From Pseudomonas iridis (GTDB taxonomy: Bacteria > Pseudomonadota > Gammaproteobacteria > Pseudomonadales > Pseudomonadaceae), in the NCBI RefSeq assembly GCF_017980685.1, contig NZ_JACXXO010000001.1, positions 974,207 to 1,038,206 of the forward strand: a DNA stretch of 64,000 nucleotides, written 5' to 3'. The position numbers and the translations under genes were made by a program. The notes beneath the pieces are model-generated. The model was not told the origin of the DNA, searched no databases, and worked only from the letters and a program-made list of their open reading frames with translations. Below, in pieces: positions 1-6,695 of this stretch. The number at the start of each line of letters is the position of its first letter. Position 1 is the first letter of the stretch.

Positions 1-96
1 GCCGATGTCGGTATTCACCTCGACGTACTGGCCCGTCTTTGGATCATTGAAGCCGAAGAAACTCCAGCTCATCGGGTTGTACCAGCGAGAAGCCAT
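1..96 (-). CDS. Phage portal protein, N-terminal fragment (partial)
   Basis: An open frame starts with ATG at 96, seven bases after the large terminase stop, and runs off the window after 32 codons, beginning MASRWYNPMSWSFFGF. Its position directly downstream of the large terminase is where HK97-type phages keep the portal gene, which encodes the ring through which DNA enters the capsid. The visible part holds no diagnostic motif, so the call rests on gene order. Confidence 0.6.
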   Translation of the reverse strand, partial: MASRWYNPMSWSFFGFNDPKTGQYVEVNTDIG

Positions 97-103
97 AGTG
101 AGC

Positions 104-1645
104 CTATAGAAGTCCGGAAAATCCGTGTTGGAGGTAGTGGTCGAAATCGCCTTTGCTTTCCTCGACAGTTCCGAGGGTGGCTCCGAACGCCATCGCCAGT
201 GCGGCCATGCCATCGATTCGACCGGTTGCTTTGTCCTTGGCAAACTTGCGCCCGCCTGCGGGGTCTTTCTGGATGACTGCGTTGGCCGCACACATGGTCA
301 GCACCGGTGTCATACCGTGTCGTAGTCGTCCGTTCAGCAGTTCAGACTCCAGTGCGTCAATGGCTGGAGCCATGTCCTTGAAGCCCTGGCCGTACTCGAC
401 CAGAGGAAGATTTACACCTTGGGCTTCGGCGTCACGCTTGAAGAGATCAATCCGGTAGCGGTCGAATGCAATCGCCTGAATGTCACCGCCCAGGTCATTC
501 AAGATCCGAGCGATGTCTACTGCCACGAATGCATAATCCACAGTCGCGCCGGGAGTGGTGATCAGCAGCCCCTGCCTTACCCACACGTCGTATGGCTCGC
601 GGTCCCGTTTGGCTCGCTCCATCAGCCCCACCTCGGGAGTCCAAAAGAATGCCCAGGCGTTCCACTCCCCGTTGCGCTTACCGATCACAACAAACGCTGT
701 AAGGTCAGTACGGAATGACAAGTCGAGACCACCGTACAGATCCAACCCATCCGGGCTGTCCGGCTCATCGCCGCATGATTCCCACACGCCCTTCGAGACG
801 AATACCGATACGGTCGACACTCGCTGGTTGAGGCAAAGGTTTCGAAAGGTGTTCTCCGACGCTGGCATCCGATCTGCGCGCTCGGCCTGCTTCTCGAGAT
901 CCGATAGAGACCGAAAAGTCCCAAGAGCCGGGTTCGCTGCGCGCCAGGCAGCGGGGTCGGTGAGTTTGCAATCCTTCGGCGCCTCGTAGACGTGACTGAC
1001 GATGTGCGGATCCTTGGAGCGCGCAGCATCGTCAAGCCAGACGCTGAACAGATCGCTGTCCTGCGCCGCCTGGGTGCTGATCGCAATCAAGAGCGGTGCT
1101 TCATGAGCGCCCTGCGCCGTGGTGATCGCATCGATAAAATCGTTCTGCGGACCTCGCACCTGACCAACCTCGTCGAGGATAGCCAGCACGGGCGACAGGC
1201 CGTGCGTTGTCTTTCCCTCGGCCGCCAGGGCTCGGTACTCGACATTGAGCGGTGTGCCCAGCAGCTTCTTACCGCTCGGGTTGATATGCACCAGCGCCTG
1301 AAGATCAGGGTTCAGGTTGATCATCTTCACCGCGAGGTTAAACACGATCCCCGCCTGCTCCCGACTCATGGCGCCGGAAACGATCTGCGAGTTCTGTACG
1401 GCTTCAGGGCCGACCAGGTGAACGAGCAGAATGCCGGCGATCAAACCAGTCTTGCCGTTCTTCCGCGCAATGCTCAGATAGGCCGTGCTGGTCCCGGCCG
1501 GGTTGTCGTAGATCGCCAGAATGAACTTCTTCTGGAACTCGTCGAGCACCAGAGGCTGACCAATGTGCTTGCCTTCCGGAACCCGGCAATATTTCTCGAT
1601 GAACGCAATGACGCGCTCGCCGCGAGTGCGGCGCCTGACCGCCAT
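104..1645 (-). CDS. Terminase large subunit
   Basis: 513-residue packaging motor that cuts concatemeric phage DNA and drives it into the prohead using ATP. The N-terminal ATPase domain has a Walker A-type loop RKNGKTG at residues 61-67 and a Walker B stretch LAILDE near 155-159. The C-terminal half has the acidic GGLDLSFRTD motif of the RNase H-like nuclease domain. Length fits the HK97/P27-associated Terminase_1 family. Its ATG overlaps the stop of the small-subunit gene in an ATGA, indicating translational coupling. It is followed closely by the portal start. Confidence 0.95.
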   Translation of the reverse strand: MAVRRRTRGERVIAFIEKYCRVPEGKHIGQPLVLDEFQKKFILAIYDNPAGTSTAYLSIARKNGKTGLIAGILLVHLVGPEAVQNSQIVSGAMSREQAGIVFNLAVKMINLNPDLQALVHINPSGKKLLGTPLNVEYRALAAEGKTTHGLSPVLAILDEVGQVRGPQNDFIDAITTAQGAHEAPLLIAISTQAAQDSDLFSVWLDDAARSKDPHIVSHVYEAPKDCKLTDPAAWRAANPALGTFRSLSDLEKQAERADRMPASENTFRNLCLNQRVSTVSVFVSKGVWESCGDEPDSPDGLDLYGGLDLSFRTDLTAFVVIGKRNGEWNAWAFFWTPEVGLMERAKRDREPYDVWVRQGLLITTPGATVDYAFVAVDIARILNDLGGDIQAIAFDRYRIDLFKRDAEAQGVNLPLVEYGQGFKDMAPAIDALESELLNGRLRHGMTPVLTMCAANAVIQKDPAGGRKFAKDKATGRIDGMAALAMAFGATLGTVEESKGDFDHYLQHGFSGLL

Positions 1646-2121
1646 CAGTGCATAGCCCGGGGGATCAGGTCGTCATCGTCCTGTTCTTCGATGACCTTCT
1701 CGGCCTGCCGTTGCTTGGTGGCCTTTTTGCCCTGGTCCCGTGAATCACCCTGCGTGGCGTGAGCATGAACCTGCAGGGAGCGTGACAGCGAAACCGCGCG
1801 ACGACTCAGTGTCTCCAGCAGCGTGTGACGTGGGTTGATCACCGGCGTACCTCTGTCGTTAGTGATGATGTCGCCCTCCGCGTCGATCTCACGTTGCAGC
1901 TTCTCGATGGTCGCCAAGCAGCGGGCCAAGTTTCCCGCCAAGATCAAATCGGAGTCGGTCCAACTGTCTTTGGCGCGGGCGCGGACAATCGCGTCCCAGT
2001 AGGGTTGATCGCCATCGCGCAAGTGCACGGAGGCAGGTGGCTTGATCGGACCGGAAGATGCGGCCTGCATGGCGGCAACCGCCGACGACGAGCTATCAGA
2101 GCGGCTACGTCTGGCTGCCAT
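1645..2121 (-). CDS. Terminase small subunit, P27 family
   Basis: 158 residues. The small terminase recognises the packaging site on phage DNA and recruits the large subunit. The helical core (DQPYWDAIVRARAK, then a segment containing NLARCLATIEKLQ and NPRHTLLETLSRRAVSLSRSL) is typical of P27-type small terminases. The C-terminus is a charged tail rich in Lys, Gln and Asp. The stop overlaps the large-subunit start. It lies about 300 bases left of a cluster of CTATC pentamers that may be its binding sites. Confidence 0.9.
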   Translation of the reverse strand: MAARRSRSDSSSSAVAAMQAASSGPIKPPASVHLRDGDQPYWDAIVRARAKDSWTDSDLILAGNLARCLATIEKLQREIDAEGDIITNDRGTPVINPRHTLLETLSRRAVSLSRSLQVHAHATQGDSRDQGKKATKQRQAEKVIEEQDDDDLIPRAMH

Positions 2122-2162
2122 AGAGTTCTCTTTGGGTTGGGAGTGGTATTGCTCGCGGCCGG

Positions 2163-2351
2163 TCAGGACCGAGTCTTGATAATCTTGTCCAACGCCTCTC
2201 GGGTCAGGCGCTCACGCTCGGCGTGTTCAAACTGTTGCGCTGCGAGGTGGGCTTGCCGATTGATTTCTTTGCGCTGTAATCTCGACAGCCTCGCGCGCGG
2301 GGCTGTGCGGGCGCCTAGCGCGCACAACAGATCATCGTGAGCGTCATCCAT
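2163..2351 (-). CDS. Small phage protein of unknown function
   Basis: 62 codons between the HNH gene and the small terminase, same strand. The product (MDDAHDDLLCALGART...) is strongly charged, with a predicted helix rich in Arg, Glu and Gln (SRLQRKEINRQAHLAAQ). I recognise no family. Position within the packaging cluster and tight spacing to the small terminase (about 40 bases) support a real gene. The ribosome binding site (GAGAA) is weak. Confidence 0.5.
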   Translation of the reverse strand: MDDAHDDLLCALGARTAPRARLSRLQRKEINRQAHLAAQQFEHAERERLTREALDKIIKTRS

Positions 2352-2430
2352 AAGGGTTCTCTATGCTGGCCGAATTTGGTTTTTGGAGGTTTTTCCGGGT
2401 TACGGATACAGAAGCAGGTCGAGGGCGGTC

Positions 2431-2536
2431 CTATCCAACGAGAACCCCTATCATTTGACCACCCCCTCTATCGCCGACTGACCGGTGATAGACTCTACCT
2501 ATCGATGGTCGATCCTGCCAATAGCGCTGCCCTATC
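2431..2536. repeat. Cluster of six CTATC pentamers, possible terminase/cos recognition region
   Basis: CTATC occurs at 2431, 2448, 2468, 2499 and 2532, with one inverted copy (GATAG) at 2487-2491, all within 106 bases of intergenic DNA between the HNH gene and the small packaging-cluster gene. About 0.2 copies would be expected by chance on both strands. The first intervals are 17, 20 and 19 bases. Location beside HNH and terminase genes is where cos phages carry their packaging site, so terminase binding is the leading guess. Function is inferred. Confidence 0.45.
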
Positions 2537-2846
2537 ACCGATTCCAGTGATGGTTCGGGTCAACCGGCATGCCGGAGGTGTCGTGACCAGGGAGAATGCC
2601 GGTGCGCTCCTGCCGTTGCTTGGCGCCGTCATGGCAAGGCTTGCACAACGACTGCAGCGAGCTGGCATCGTGGAAGATGTTCTCGTCACCCTTGTGCGGG
2701 ATGATGTGGTCAACCACTGTTGCCGCCTCAACCGTACCCAGCGCCTTGCATAGTCGGCAGGTTGGCTCTGCCTGCAACTGATGCCAGCGCAATCGATACC
2801 AGCGCTTGGTCTTGTAGAGCTGATGCCATGGCGAGTTGGTGGCCAC
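2535..2846 (-). CDS. HNH endonuclease associated with packaging
   Basis: 103-residue HNH protein with paired zinc cysteines (CRLC near residue 30 and CKPC near 68), the catalytic DHIIPHKGD motif between them and a following CHDGAK. In HK97-type phages an HNH protein of this size next to the terminase genes is needed with the terminase for cutting at cos. Same strand and order here (HNH, small terminase, large terminase, portal) support that role. The stop codon falls inside the last CTATC repeat. Confidence 0.93.
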   Translation of the reverse strand: MATNSPWHQLYKTKRWYRLRWHQLQAEPTCRLCKALGTVEAATVVDHIIPHKGDENIFHDASSLQSLCKPCHDGAKQRQERTGILPGHDTSGMPVDPNHHWNR

Positions 2847-3023
2847 CTATCGAGCCTCGAGGCTGATCTTGGTCATCGCCATGAGCGCACCGATCATTGC
2901 CTTGTCGGATTGCTTGGCAATCGCGACCACATCGGTTTCAGCCTTCATGACCTCAGCCTGATCCTCAGCCGACATCTCGCTGACCATGCCCTTCATCTGG
3001 TAGTACTCGGCCTTGTCACTCAT
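2847..3023 (-). CDS. Small phage protein of unknown function
   Basis: 58 codons from an ATG at 3023 (MSDKAEYYQMKGMVSEM...), preceded by GAGG in GAGGATGCGGAAC. A longer reading to 3062 has no better start and would run through the paired-palindrome element at 3046-3081, so the shorter form is preferred. The product is an acidic, Met-rich helical protein with no family I recognise. Its stop abuts the HNH start directly, suggesting co-transcription. Confidence 0.5.
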   Translation of the reverse strand: MSDKAEYYQMKGMVSEMSAEDQAEVMKAETDVVAIAKQSDKAMIGALMAMTKISLEAR

Positions 3024-3045
3024 GTTCCGCATCCTCGCCGCCTGT

Positions 3046-3081
3046 CGCGACACAATTTGCACTCTCGCGAAACGTGTCGCG
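3046..3081. repeat. 36-bp paired-palindrome element, copy A
   Basis: CGCGACAC (3046-3053), a 20-base spacer, then GTGTCGCG (3074-3081). Each arm sits in a small palindrome of the type TGTCGCGACA, with centres 32 bases apart. It lies between the leftward gene ending the lysis side and the rightward YceK-like lipoprotein gene. The same layout with the same 20-base spacer length recurs at 13485 and 18340, and a decayed copy follows the lipoprotein gene at 3494. Confidence 0.8.
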
Positions 3082-3152
3082 ACTTATCGAATACGACTCA
3101 ATGAATTCACCGACTCGACTACAATCCAAATCCTTTCAAAGGAGTCGACTCA

Positions 3153-3491
3153 ATGAAATTCAGCTGGATCATATTGATACTTTCGGCCGCTTCAGCATCG
3201 GGATGTGGGACGATCAATACGACGTTCCGGGATGATGCAGTGGCTAGTAATAAGCTGGCTCGCTGGCATTCCCATTGTGACTCGGTGCCGCGAATCTACA
3301 GCGGTACAGTGTTTGATTACTGCACACTAGACGCGGAGCAACGGCGAAGCACTGGCTTCGATGGATACCCTGCTCCCGCACTGATTGTTCTCGATATGGG
3401 ACTCTCAGCTGTTACAGACACAGTCTTATTGCCTTATTCCATTTATCTTCAGAACAAGCATGGCGATATCAAGAAGGCCCGGTTCGAGTAG
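3153..3491 (+). CDS. YceK/YidQ-like (DUF1375) lipoprotein, prophage accessory gene
   Basis: 112-residue predicted lipoprotein: signal peptide with lipobox ASASGC, then CGTINTTF, a two-Cys central part, and a hydrophobic C-terminal segment (ALIVLDMGLSAVTDTVLLP) matching the YceK/YidQ pattern of small outer-membrane lipoproteins of unknown role. A strong ribosome binding site (AAGGAG) precedes the ATG by nine bases and a TACAAT -10-like box lies at 3120. It opposes the flanking phage genes, as expected for a moron expressed in the lysogen. It is bracketed by copies A and D of the paired-palindrome element. Confidence 0.8.
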   Translation: MKFSWIILILSAASASGCGTINTTFRDDAVASNKLARWHSHCDSVPRIYSGTVFDYCTLDAEQRRSTGFDGYPAPALIVLDMGLSAVTDTVLLPYSIYLQNKHGDIKKARFE

Positions 3492-3493
3492 CA

Positions 3494-3528
3494 CGCGAAA
3501 TGACTACTTCCATGAGAAACGCGTCGCG
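3494..3528. repeat. Decayed copy D of the paired-palindrome element
   Basis: GCGTCGCG at 3521-3528 is preceded by GAGAAAC, matching the GCGAAAC/GAAAAC that precedes the right arm in copies A and C. The expected left arm position reads CGCGAAAT instead of CGCGACAC, one base out of register. It starts three bases after the lipoprotein stop codon, so this gene is flanked by copies on both sides. Confidence 0.45.
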
Positions 3529-3812
3529 ACCTACTTGTCCTTTCTTCACAGGCGTCCGGTCGTGAGCTTCATGGCATCACCCACTAGGCGCGCTTGAAGG
3601 TTATTGTGATGGTCGGAATGATCGCGGCCATGAGTCTCCACAGACCATTTGTCGCACTAAAAACCTAGTGCGGAGTGGGTAAGCGAGTCTGGCTTAGGGA
3701 TTGCACAGGGGTCGATTGTAATGGCCCCAGAGCGTCGGTAATCTGACGTAGCGGCACCCAAATAATGTTCATGACTCAGCGATACGCTTGGGCAGTCCAC
3801 CGGAGATGTAAC
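3529..3812. other. Intergenic stretch with no convincing gene
   Basis: Roughly 280 bases between the lipoprotein gene and the small gene at 3813. I see only short overlapping frames without ribosome binding sites. A small inverted repeat (CGCACTAAAAACCTAGTGCG at about 3655-3674) could form a hairpin with a short A-rich loop, but there is no T-run after it. In many related phages the endolysin gene lies in this part of the lysis region; none is present here. Confidence 0.5.
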
Positions 3813-4016
3813 GTGTCAACTCTCAATGAAATCGCAATGAACCACGCGAGAATGACCAAGGCAAAGGAAGAAGGCTCGACCAAATTAAGTGAACGGCAGC
3901 TTCAACTACTCGGCGGCTTCGAAATCCCAGCCGTTGATGCGCAACAGCTAATTCCTTCGCGCCTCTTGGTCACACAGGACAGTTCGCTTGATCAAGGTGC
4001 CGGCTATTCGCTCTGA
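3813..4016 (+). CDS. Small protein of unknown function
   Basis: 67 codons from a GTG at 3813 (read as MSTLNEIAMNHARMTKAKEEG...), with GGAG eight bases upstream. An upstream ATG at 3765 has no such site. The product has an amphipathic N-terminal helix and a segment KLSERQLQLLGGFE. I recognise no family. It converges on Rz1 with a 13-base overlap, and lies on the strand opposite the late operon, so it may be another lysogen-expressed accessory gene. Confidence 0.45.
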   Translation: MSTLNEIAMNHARMTKAKEEGSTKLSERQLQLLGGFEIPAVDAQQLIPSRLLVTQDSSLDQGAGYSL

Positions 4017-4276
4017 CTGCGCTTGATCTGGGCGTCAACTTGATCGGCACACGTGTCCAGCAGCTTGATGGCCTTGTCCTTGAGCTCCCACACGTCGCCG
4101 TTGTATCGAAGGTCGGCGTCATCGTGGTCTACCCGCTCGCAGGGGATCAGCTCAGGGGCTTCAATTCTTACGGCCTTTGTCTGGGTTACCAGCGCTGGCT
4201 TTCCCGCGCAGGCCGTCAGGCAGAGGCTGAGCAGCCCAGTCACGAACAGGCTTGCTGTTGCGCTTGAGTTCTTCAA
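4004..4276 (-). CDS. Rz1-like outer-membrane spanin lipoprotein
   Basis: A 90-residue frame starting at a TTG (4276) preceded by AGGA, giving a lipoprotein signal MKNSSATASLFVTG followed by LSLCLTAC; the lipidated cysteine is in LTACAG. The upstream part of the open frame lacks signal features. It overlaps the 3' end of the Rz-like gene by 116 bases in a different frame, the usual nested arrangement of spanins. Rz1 sits in the outer membrane and bridges to Rz to fuse the membranes in the last step of lysis. Confidence 0.8.
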   Translation of the reverse strand: MKNSSATASLFVTGLLSLCLTACAGKPALVTQTKAVRIEAPELIPCERVDHDDADLRYNGDVWELKDKAIKLLDTCADQVDAQIKRSQSE

Positions 4277-4538
4277 AGTCTTTCCTCGCCTTCTCGGCTT
4301 TCTTCTCGCTGGCCTTGATACGCTTGGCCAGATCGGCGGTGTAGTCGGCGTTGCGCTTGGCTTCTGCTCGCAGCGTGGTGATCGTGGCCTGGCTCTCCGT
4401 GTTCGCCTTAATGGCGTCATTCTTGCTTCGGGACTCAGCCTCCACCTCGCTACGTAGAGCGACGACGCGTGACTGCTGGATACCGATGAGCAAGATCCCC
4501 ACCAATGCGATGATGATTGCAGCAGCGAAGGCCTTCAT
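4161..4538 (-). CDS. Rz-like inner-membrane spanin (LysB type)
   Basis: 125 residues: a single N-terminal membrane anchor (AAAIIIALVGILLIGIQQ) followed by a long charged coiled coil and a Pro/Gly-rich tail. This is the shape of the inner-membrane spanin, which pairs across the periplasm with Rz1. The start at 4538 overlaps the holin stop in an ATGA, whereas a longer reading would run inside the holin gene. Its 3' third also encodes Rz1 in another frame. Confidence 0.85.
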   Translation of the reverse strand: MKAFAAAIIIALVGILLIGIQQSRVVALRSEVEAESRSKNDAIKANTESQATITTLRAEAKRNADYTADLAKRIKASEKKAEKARKDFEELKRNSKPVRDWAAQPLPDGLRGKASAGNPDKGRKN

Positions 4539-4858
4539 GCCGCATCTGCCTTGCGACCGAGGAACCTGATGATCAGGTCTCGGATCGCTGTGACACCGAT
4601 GAAGCCAATAGCACCTCCAGCTGCAACGGAAAGGCTCGGCGGCCATTCCATCCATTCAATGATGCTGCTGGCAGAAAGGCTGAGCGCGCCACATATCAAC
4701 GCCTCGAAGACGATCCGCCATTTGTTTGGCTCTTTGGCTTCGTACAGCACGCGCAACAGAGTAATGGTGAAGGCCATGATGGCGCCCTGCCAAAGCGGCG
4801 TGGAAAGGACCAGCCAGACCTGCGCCCAAAAGTCAGGATTTTTATCCGGCATCTTCAT
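4535..4858 (-). CDS. Phage holin, lambda-family type
   Basis: 107-residue small membrane protein with two to three hydrophobic segments (WQGAIMAFTITLLRVLY, a second around ICGALSLSASSIIEW, and a third around VAAGGAIGFIGVTAI) and a charged C-terminus (FLGRKADAA). Holins accumulate in the inner membrane and open it at a set time. It is the first gene of the lysis cassette, followed by overlapping spanins. No endolysin follows it in the window. Confidence 0.85.
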   Translation of the reverse strand: MKMPDKNPDFWAQVWLVLSTPLWQGAIMAFTITLLRVLYEAKEPNKWRIVFEALICGALSLSASSIIEWMEWPPSLSVAAGGAIGFIGVTAIRDLIIRFLGRKADAA

Positions 4859-4882
4859 TTCTCTGCTCGCTTCTGAGCGACG

Positions 4883-5488
4883 TCATACGGGCGTGGTCTT
4901 TTGTTCGCGAGACAGCCCGTGATATTGATGGAAGCCATGCTGCTTTTCGCTAATCCTTCGGGCAGCGACAGCATCCTCAAACGAGTCGTGGTAACCGAGA
5001 AAAGTGATCACTCCACCAGAGGTGATTTTCGCCTCCCACTTTCGCTTCTCTGGATTCCAGCGAACGCCCATCACGCCGGTGCGATTGTCTCGGCGCATCG
5101 TTATATTTTTTTGATTTTCGGCATGCTCTACCAGGCGAAGATTCGCCAAACGATTATCCCTGCCATCGCCGTTGATGTGGTCGATAACTAGGGTGTCGTC
5201 GATGCTTCCGTGAACGATCACCCAGATGAGCCGGTGGGCATGGTAGAAACGACCCTTCACGCTTACCTGGGTATATTCCTTACCGGGGCTGAGCTTTCTA
5301 GTTCCAGCCACCACTCCTGACCGGGTCGAGTTCCACGCCTTAGTGTGCGCATCCGATGAGCCGCCAAGCAGAGGCTTTAACTTCCAGCGCAACAAGCCTG
5401 TATCAGGCTCGTACTCGAGCATCGCACACAGATCTGCTTGGCTCAGGCTGATTGGCCTTGCCATGGATTTTCTTGGCATGGACTTCAT
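4883..5488 (-). CDS. HNH endonuclease with AP2 DNA-binding domain
   Basis: 201 residues from ATG at 5488, chosen for its strong ribosome binding site GGGAGGA. The middle carries the HNH core (YHAHRLIWVIVHG, then VIDHINGDGRDNRLANLR and EHAENQKN). The C-terminal part (TGVMGVRWNPEKRKWEAKI) is an AP2-type DNA-binding domain. Such proteins are free-standing homing-type nucleases of phage genomes. It stands between the leftward terminator at 5570 and the holin, i.e. it opens the late operon, and is probably dispensable to the phage. Confidence 0.9.
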   Translation of the reverse strand: MKSMPRKSMARPISLSQADLCAMLEYEPDTGLLRWKLKPLLGGSSDAHTKAWNSTRSGVVAGTRKLSPGKEYTQVSVKGRFYHAHRLIWVIVHGSIDDTLVIDHINGDGRDNRLANLRLVEHAENQKNITMRRDNRTGVMGVRWNPEKRKWEAKITSGGVITFLGYHDSFEDAVAARRISEKQHGFHQYHGLSREQKTTPV

Positions 5489-5569
5489 CCGGCTTCCTCC
5501 CTTGTGGGGAGCGTAATAAACTCGGCCCCAACAGCACTCCCAGCTCAGGGCTATGGGTGTGGGGAGCCG

Positions 5570-5599
5570 AAAACGAAAAACCCCGGCTAATGCCGAGGT
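5570..5599 (-). terminator. Leftward rho-independent terminator ahead of the late genes
   Basis: On the minus strand, CCTCGGC and GCCGGGG flank a four-base loop (stem at 5581-5598) and are followed by TTTTTCGTTTT. It lies between the Q-like gene and the lysis genes, so it is the kind of terminator that a Q protein must read through to switch on late transcription. That role is inferred from position. Confidence 0.75.
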
Positions 5600-5705
5600 C
5601 AAAAATAAGGTGATCCTGACCAGCCAGGACCCAGCAGTCGTTCAATAATTTTGGAATCTTTGCAAACGCAGTCGATCACTACCTCAGACGCAAAAGGGAG
5701 GCGGC

Positions 5706-5960
5706 ATGAGCATCGACATTTTCACTATTCAGTATCTGCTACACGGCGAACCAAAAACCTTCGTCATCAGAACGAAAGGCATGAACACCGCTGACGCATG
5801 GCATTGGGCAAGCTGCGATGTCGGTATCGCGCCGATTCCAAAACCTGGTCGACCGCCTCTTAAAAAGTTTTCCAAACCGATGGCCGAAAGATATGGCATC
5901 GCCGATGTACGGTGGCGAGCATCTGAATCGGTCGACTGGTCGGATACGGCCACGTCGTGA
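5706..5960 (+). CDS. DUF6555 family protein
   Basis: 84 residues starting MSIDIFTIQYLLHGEPKTF, with the conserved AWHWASCDVGI and AERYGIADVRW segments of a small family common in Pseudomonas chromosomes and prophages (recognised as DUF6555). AGGGAGG precedes the ATG. It is transcribed against the flanking phage operon, with its own upstream region, so it is a probable lysogen-expressed accessory gene. Function unknown. Confidence 0.8.
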   Translation: MSIDIFTIQYLLHGEPKTFVIRTKGMNTADAWHWASCDVGIAPIPKPGRPPLKKFSKPMAERYGIADVRWRASESVDWSDTATS

Positions 5961-6158
5961 TTGTGGATATGAGAATACCCAAGGAGGCGCTTACTAGAAT
6001 TCGGTGAGGGACTTTCCCCTCCTGTCCGTCAGCACTACTCCAGGGTAATGGAGCAGGAGTACGCTGACTGCCGGTGTTTATCGCACCACCGTACTGACCG
6101 GCTTATCGGTGTCCAGACATCCCCAAAGGGCCACTCTGGCAATGGTCATCAACAACAT
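5961..6158. other. Intergenic region with an imperfect hairpin
   Basis: About 200 bases without an open frame I can support. GTCAGC near 6028 and GCTGAC near 6063 bracket an imperfect hairpin whose inner arms include ACTCC and GGAGT. It lies between the terminator ahead of the late genes and the tRNA gene, so the late promoter is expected somewhere between here and the Q-like gene, but I cannot place it. Confidence 0.3.
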
Positions 6159-6244
6159 TGGCGGAAGGTGAAAGAGTCGAACTCTTACCGTTTCCGATAG
6201 CTCCGGGTTCAAACCGGATTGCCCACCACTGGGCGCCACCTTCC
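6159..6244 (-). tRNA. Serine-type tRNA with UGA anticodon, phage-encoded
   Basis: 86-base cloverleaf on the minus strand. Acceptor arms GGAAGGT and ACCTTCC pair fully, with discriminator G and an encoded CCA. The D arm is GCCC-AGTGGT-GGGC. The anticodon stem TCCGG/CCGGA holds the loop TTTGAAC, giving anticodon UGA. A long variable arm (TATCG-GAAA-CGGTA) marks a class II tRNA, and the T loop is TTCGACT. Position 8 is G rather than the usual U, and the T stem has one A-C mismatch and one G-U pair, so it is a divergent, phage-type molecule. Confidence 0.8.
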
Positions 6245-6310
6245 TAAAACTGTCTAAACGGCTAGGTCCTAAGGTATCTTGCGCGCCTTATTGACCAGGA
6301 GATTCTCGTG

Positions 6311-6550
6311 ATGAGGGTAAAACGCACATTGGAAACTGATCGGTTTGAGGTTCAAAACGATGCAGGGAAAATCTACACCATCGTTGAAGAGACTCAGCAG
6401 AACGGGATCATCTCGAAAGGCAGCACGGAGTGGGAAAACGGAGCTAAATCCTATCGGATCGTGGATAACGGCTATTCCACTAGGCTCAGCGAGACGACGT
6501 TTCATAACTCTAGAACAGGCGAAACCTTGACTCGCACTTTGCGCGACTGA
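6311..6550 (+). CDS. Small protein of unknown function
   Basis: 79 residues from ATG 6311 (a GTG lies one codon upstream), with AGGAG about eight to ten bases before. The hydrophilic product (MRVKRTLETDRFEVQND...) looks like a small beta-rich domain, with KIYTIVEE and TRLSETTFHNSRTGE segments. No family recognised. It is on the strand opposite the early/late operon and is closed by the hairpin at 6592, so it is a plausible lysogen-expressed cassette. Confidence 0.6.
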   Translation: MRVKRTLETDRFEVQNDAGKIYTIVEETQQNGIISKGSTEWENGAKSYRIVDNGYSTRLSETTFHNSRTGETLTRTLRD

Positions 6551-6591
6551 GCCCCTGAACCTGCAGGCTTCGTCACTAATGCTTACCGGTA

Positions 6592-6622
6592 TAAAAAAGC
6601 CCAACACGATGGTTGGGCTTTG
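6592..6622 (-). terminator. Hairpin terminator downstream of Q
   Basis: AAGCCCAAC (6597-6605) and GTTGGGCTT (6612-6620) form a nine-base-pair stem. Read leftward it is followed by TTTTTT, so it best terminates the early operon after the Q-like gene; read rightward it could also end the small gene at 6311, though the T-run is weaker on that side. Confidence 0.75.
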
Positions 6623-6695
6623 TCTGTTGTGTCGCGCTTGAAAAGCTGAACACGGTGCCATGAAAACAGGTGTTTATCCGCGTGGAAAGACTTTT

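Noticed and set aside
6629..6636. Single GTGTCGCG near 6629
   Set aside because: No matching CGCGACAC at the expected 20-base spacing; one 8-base match in 20 kb is near chance.
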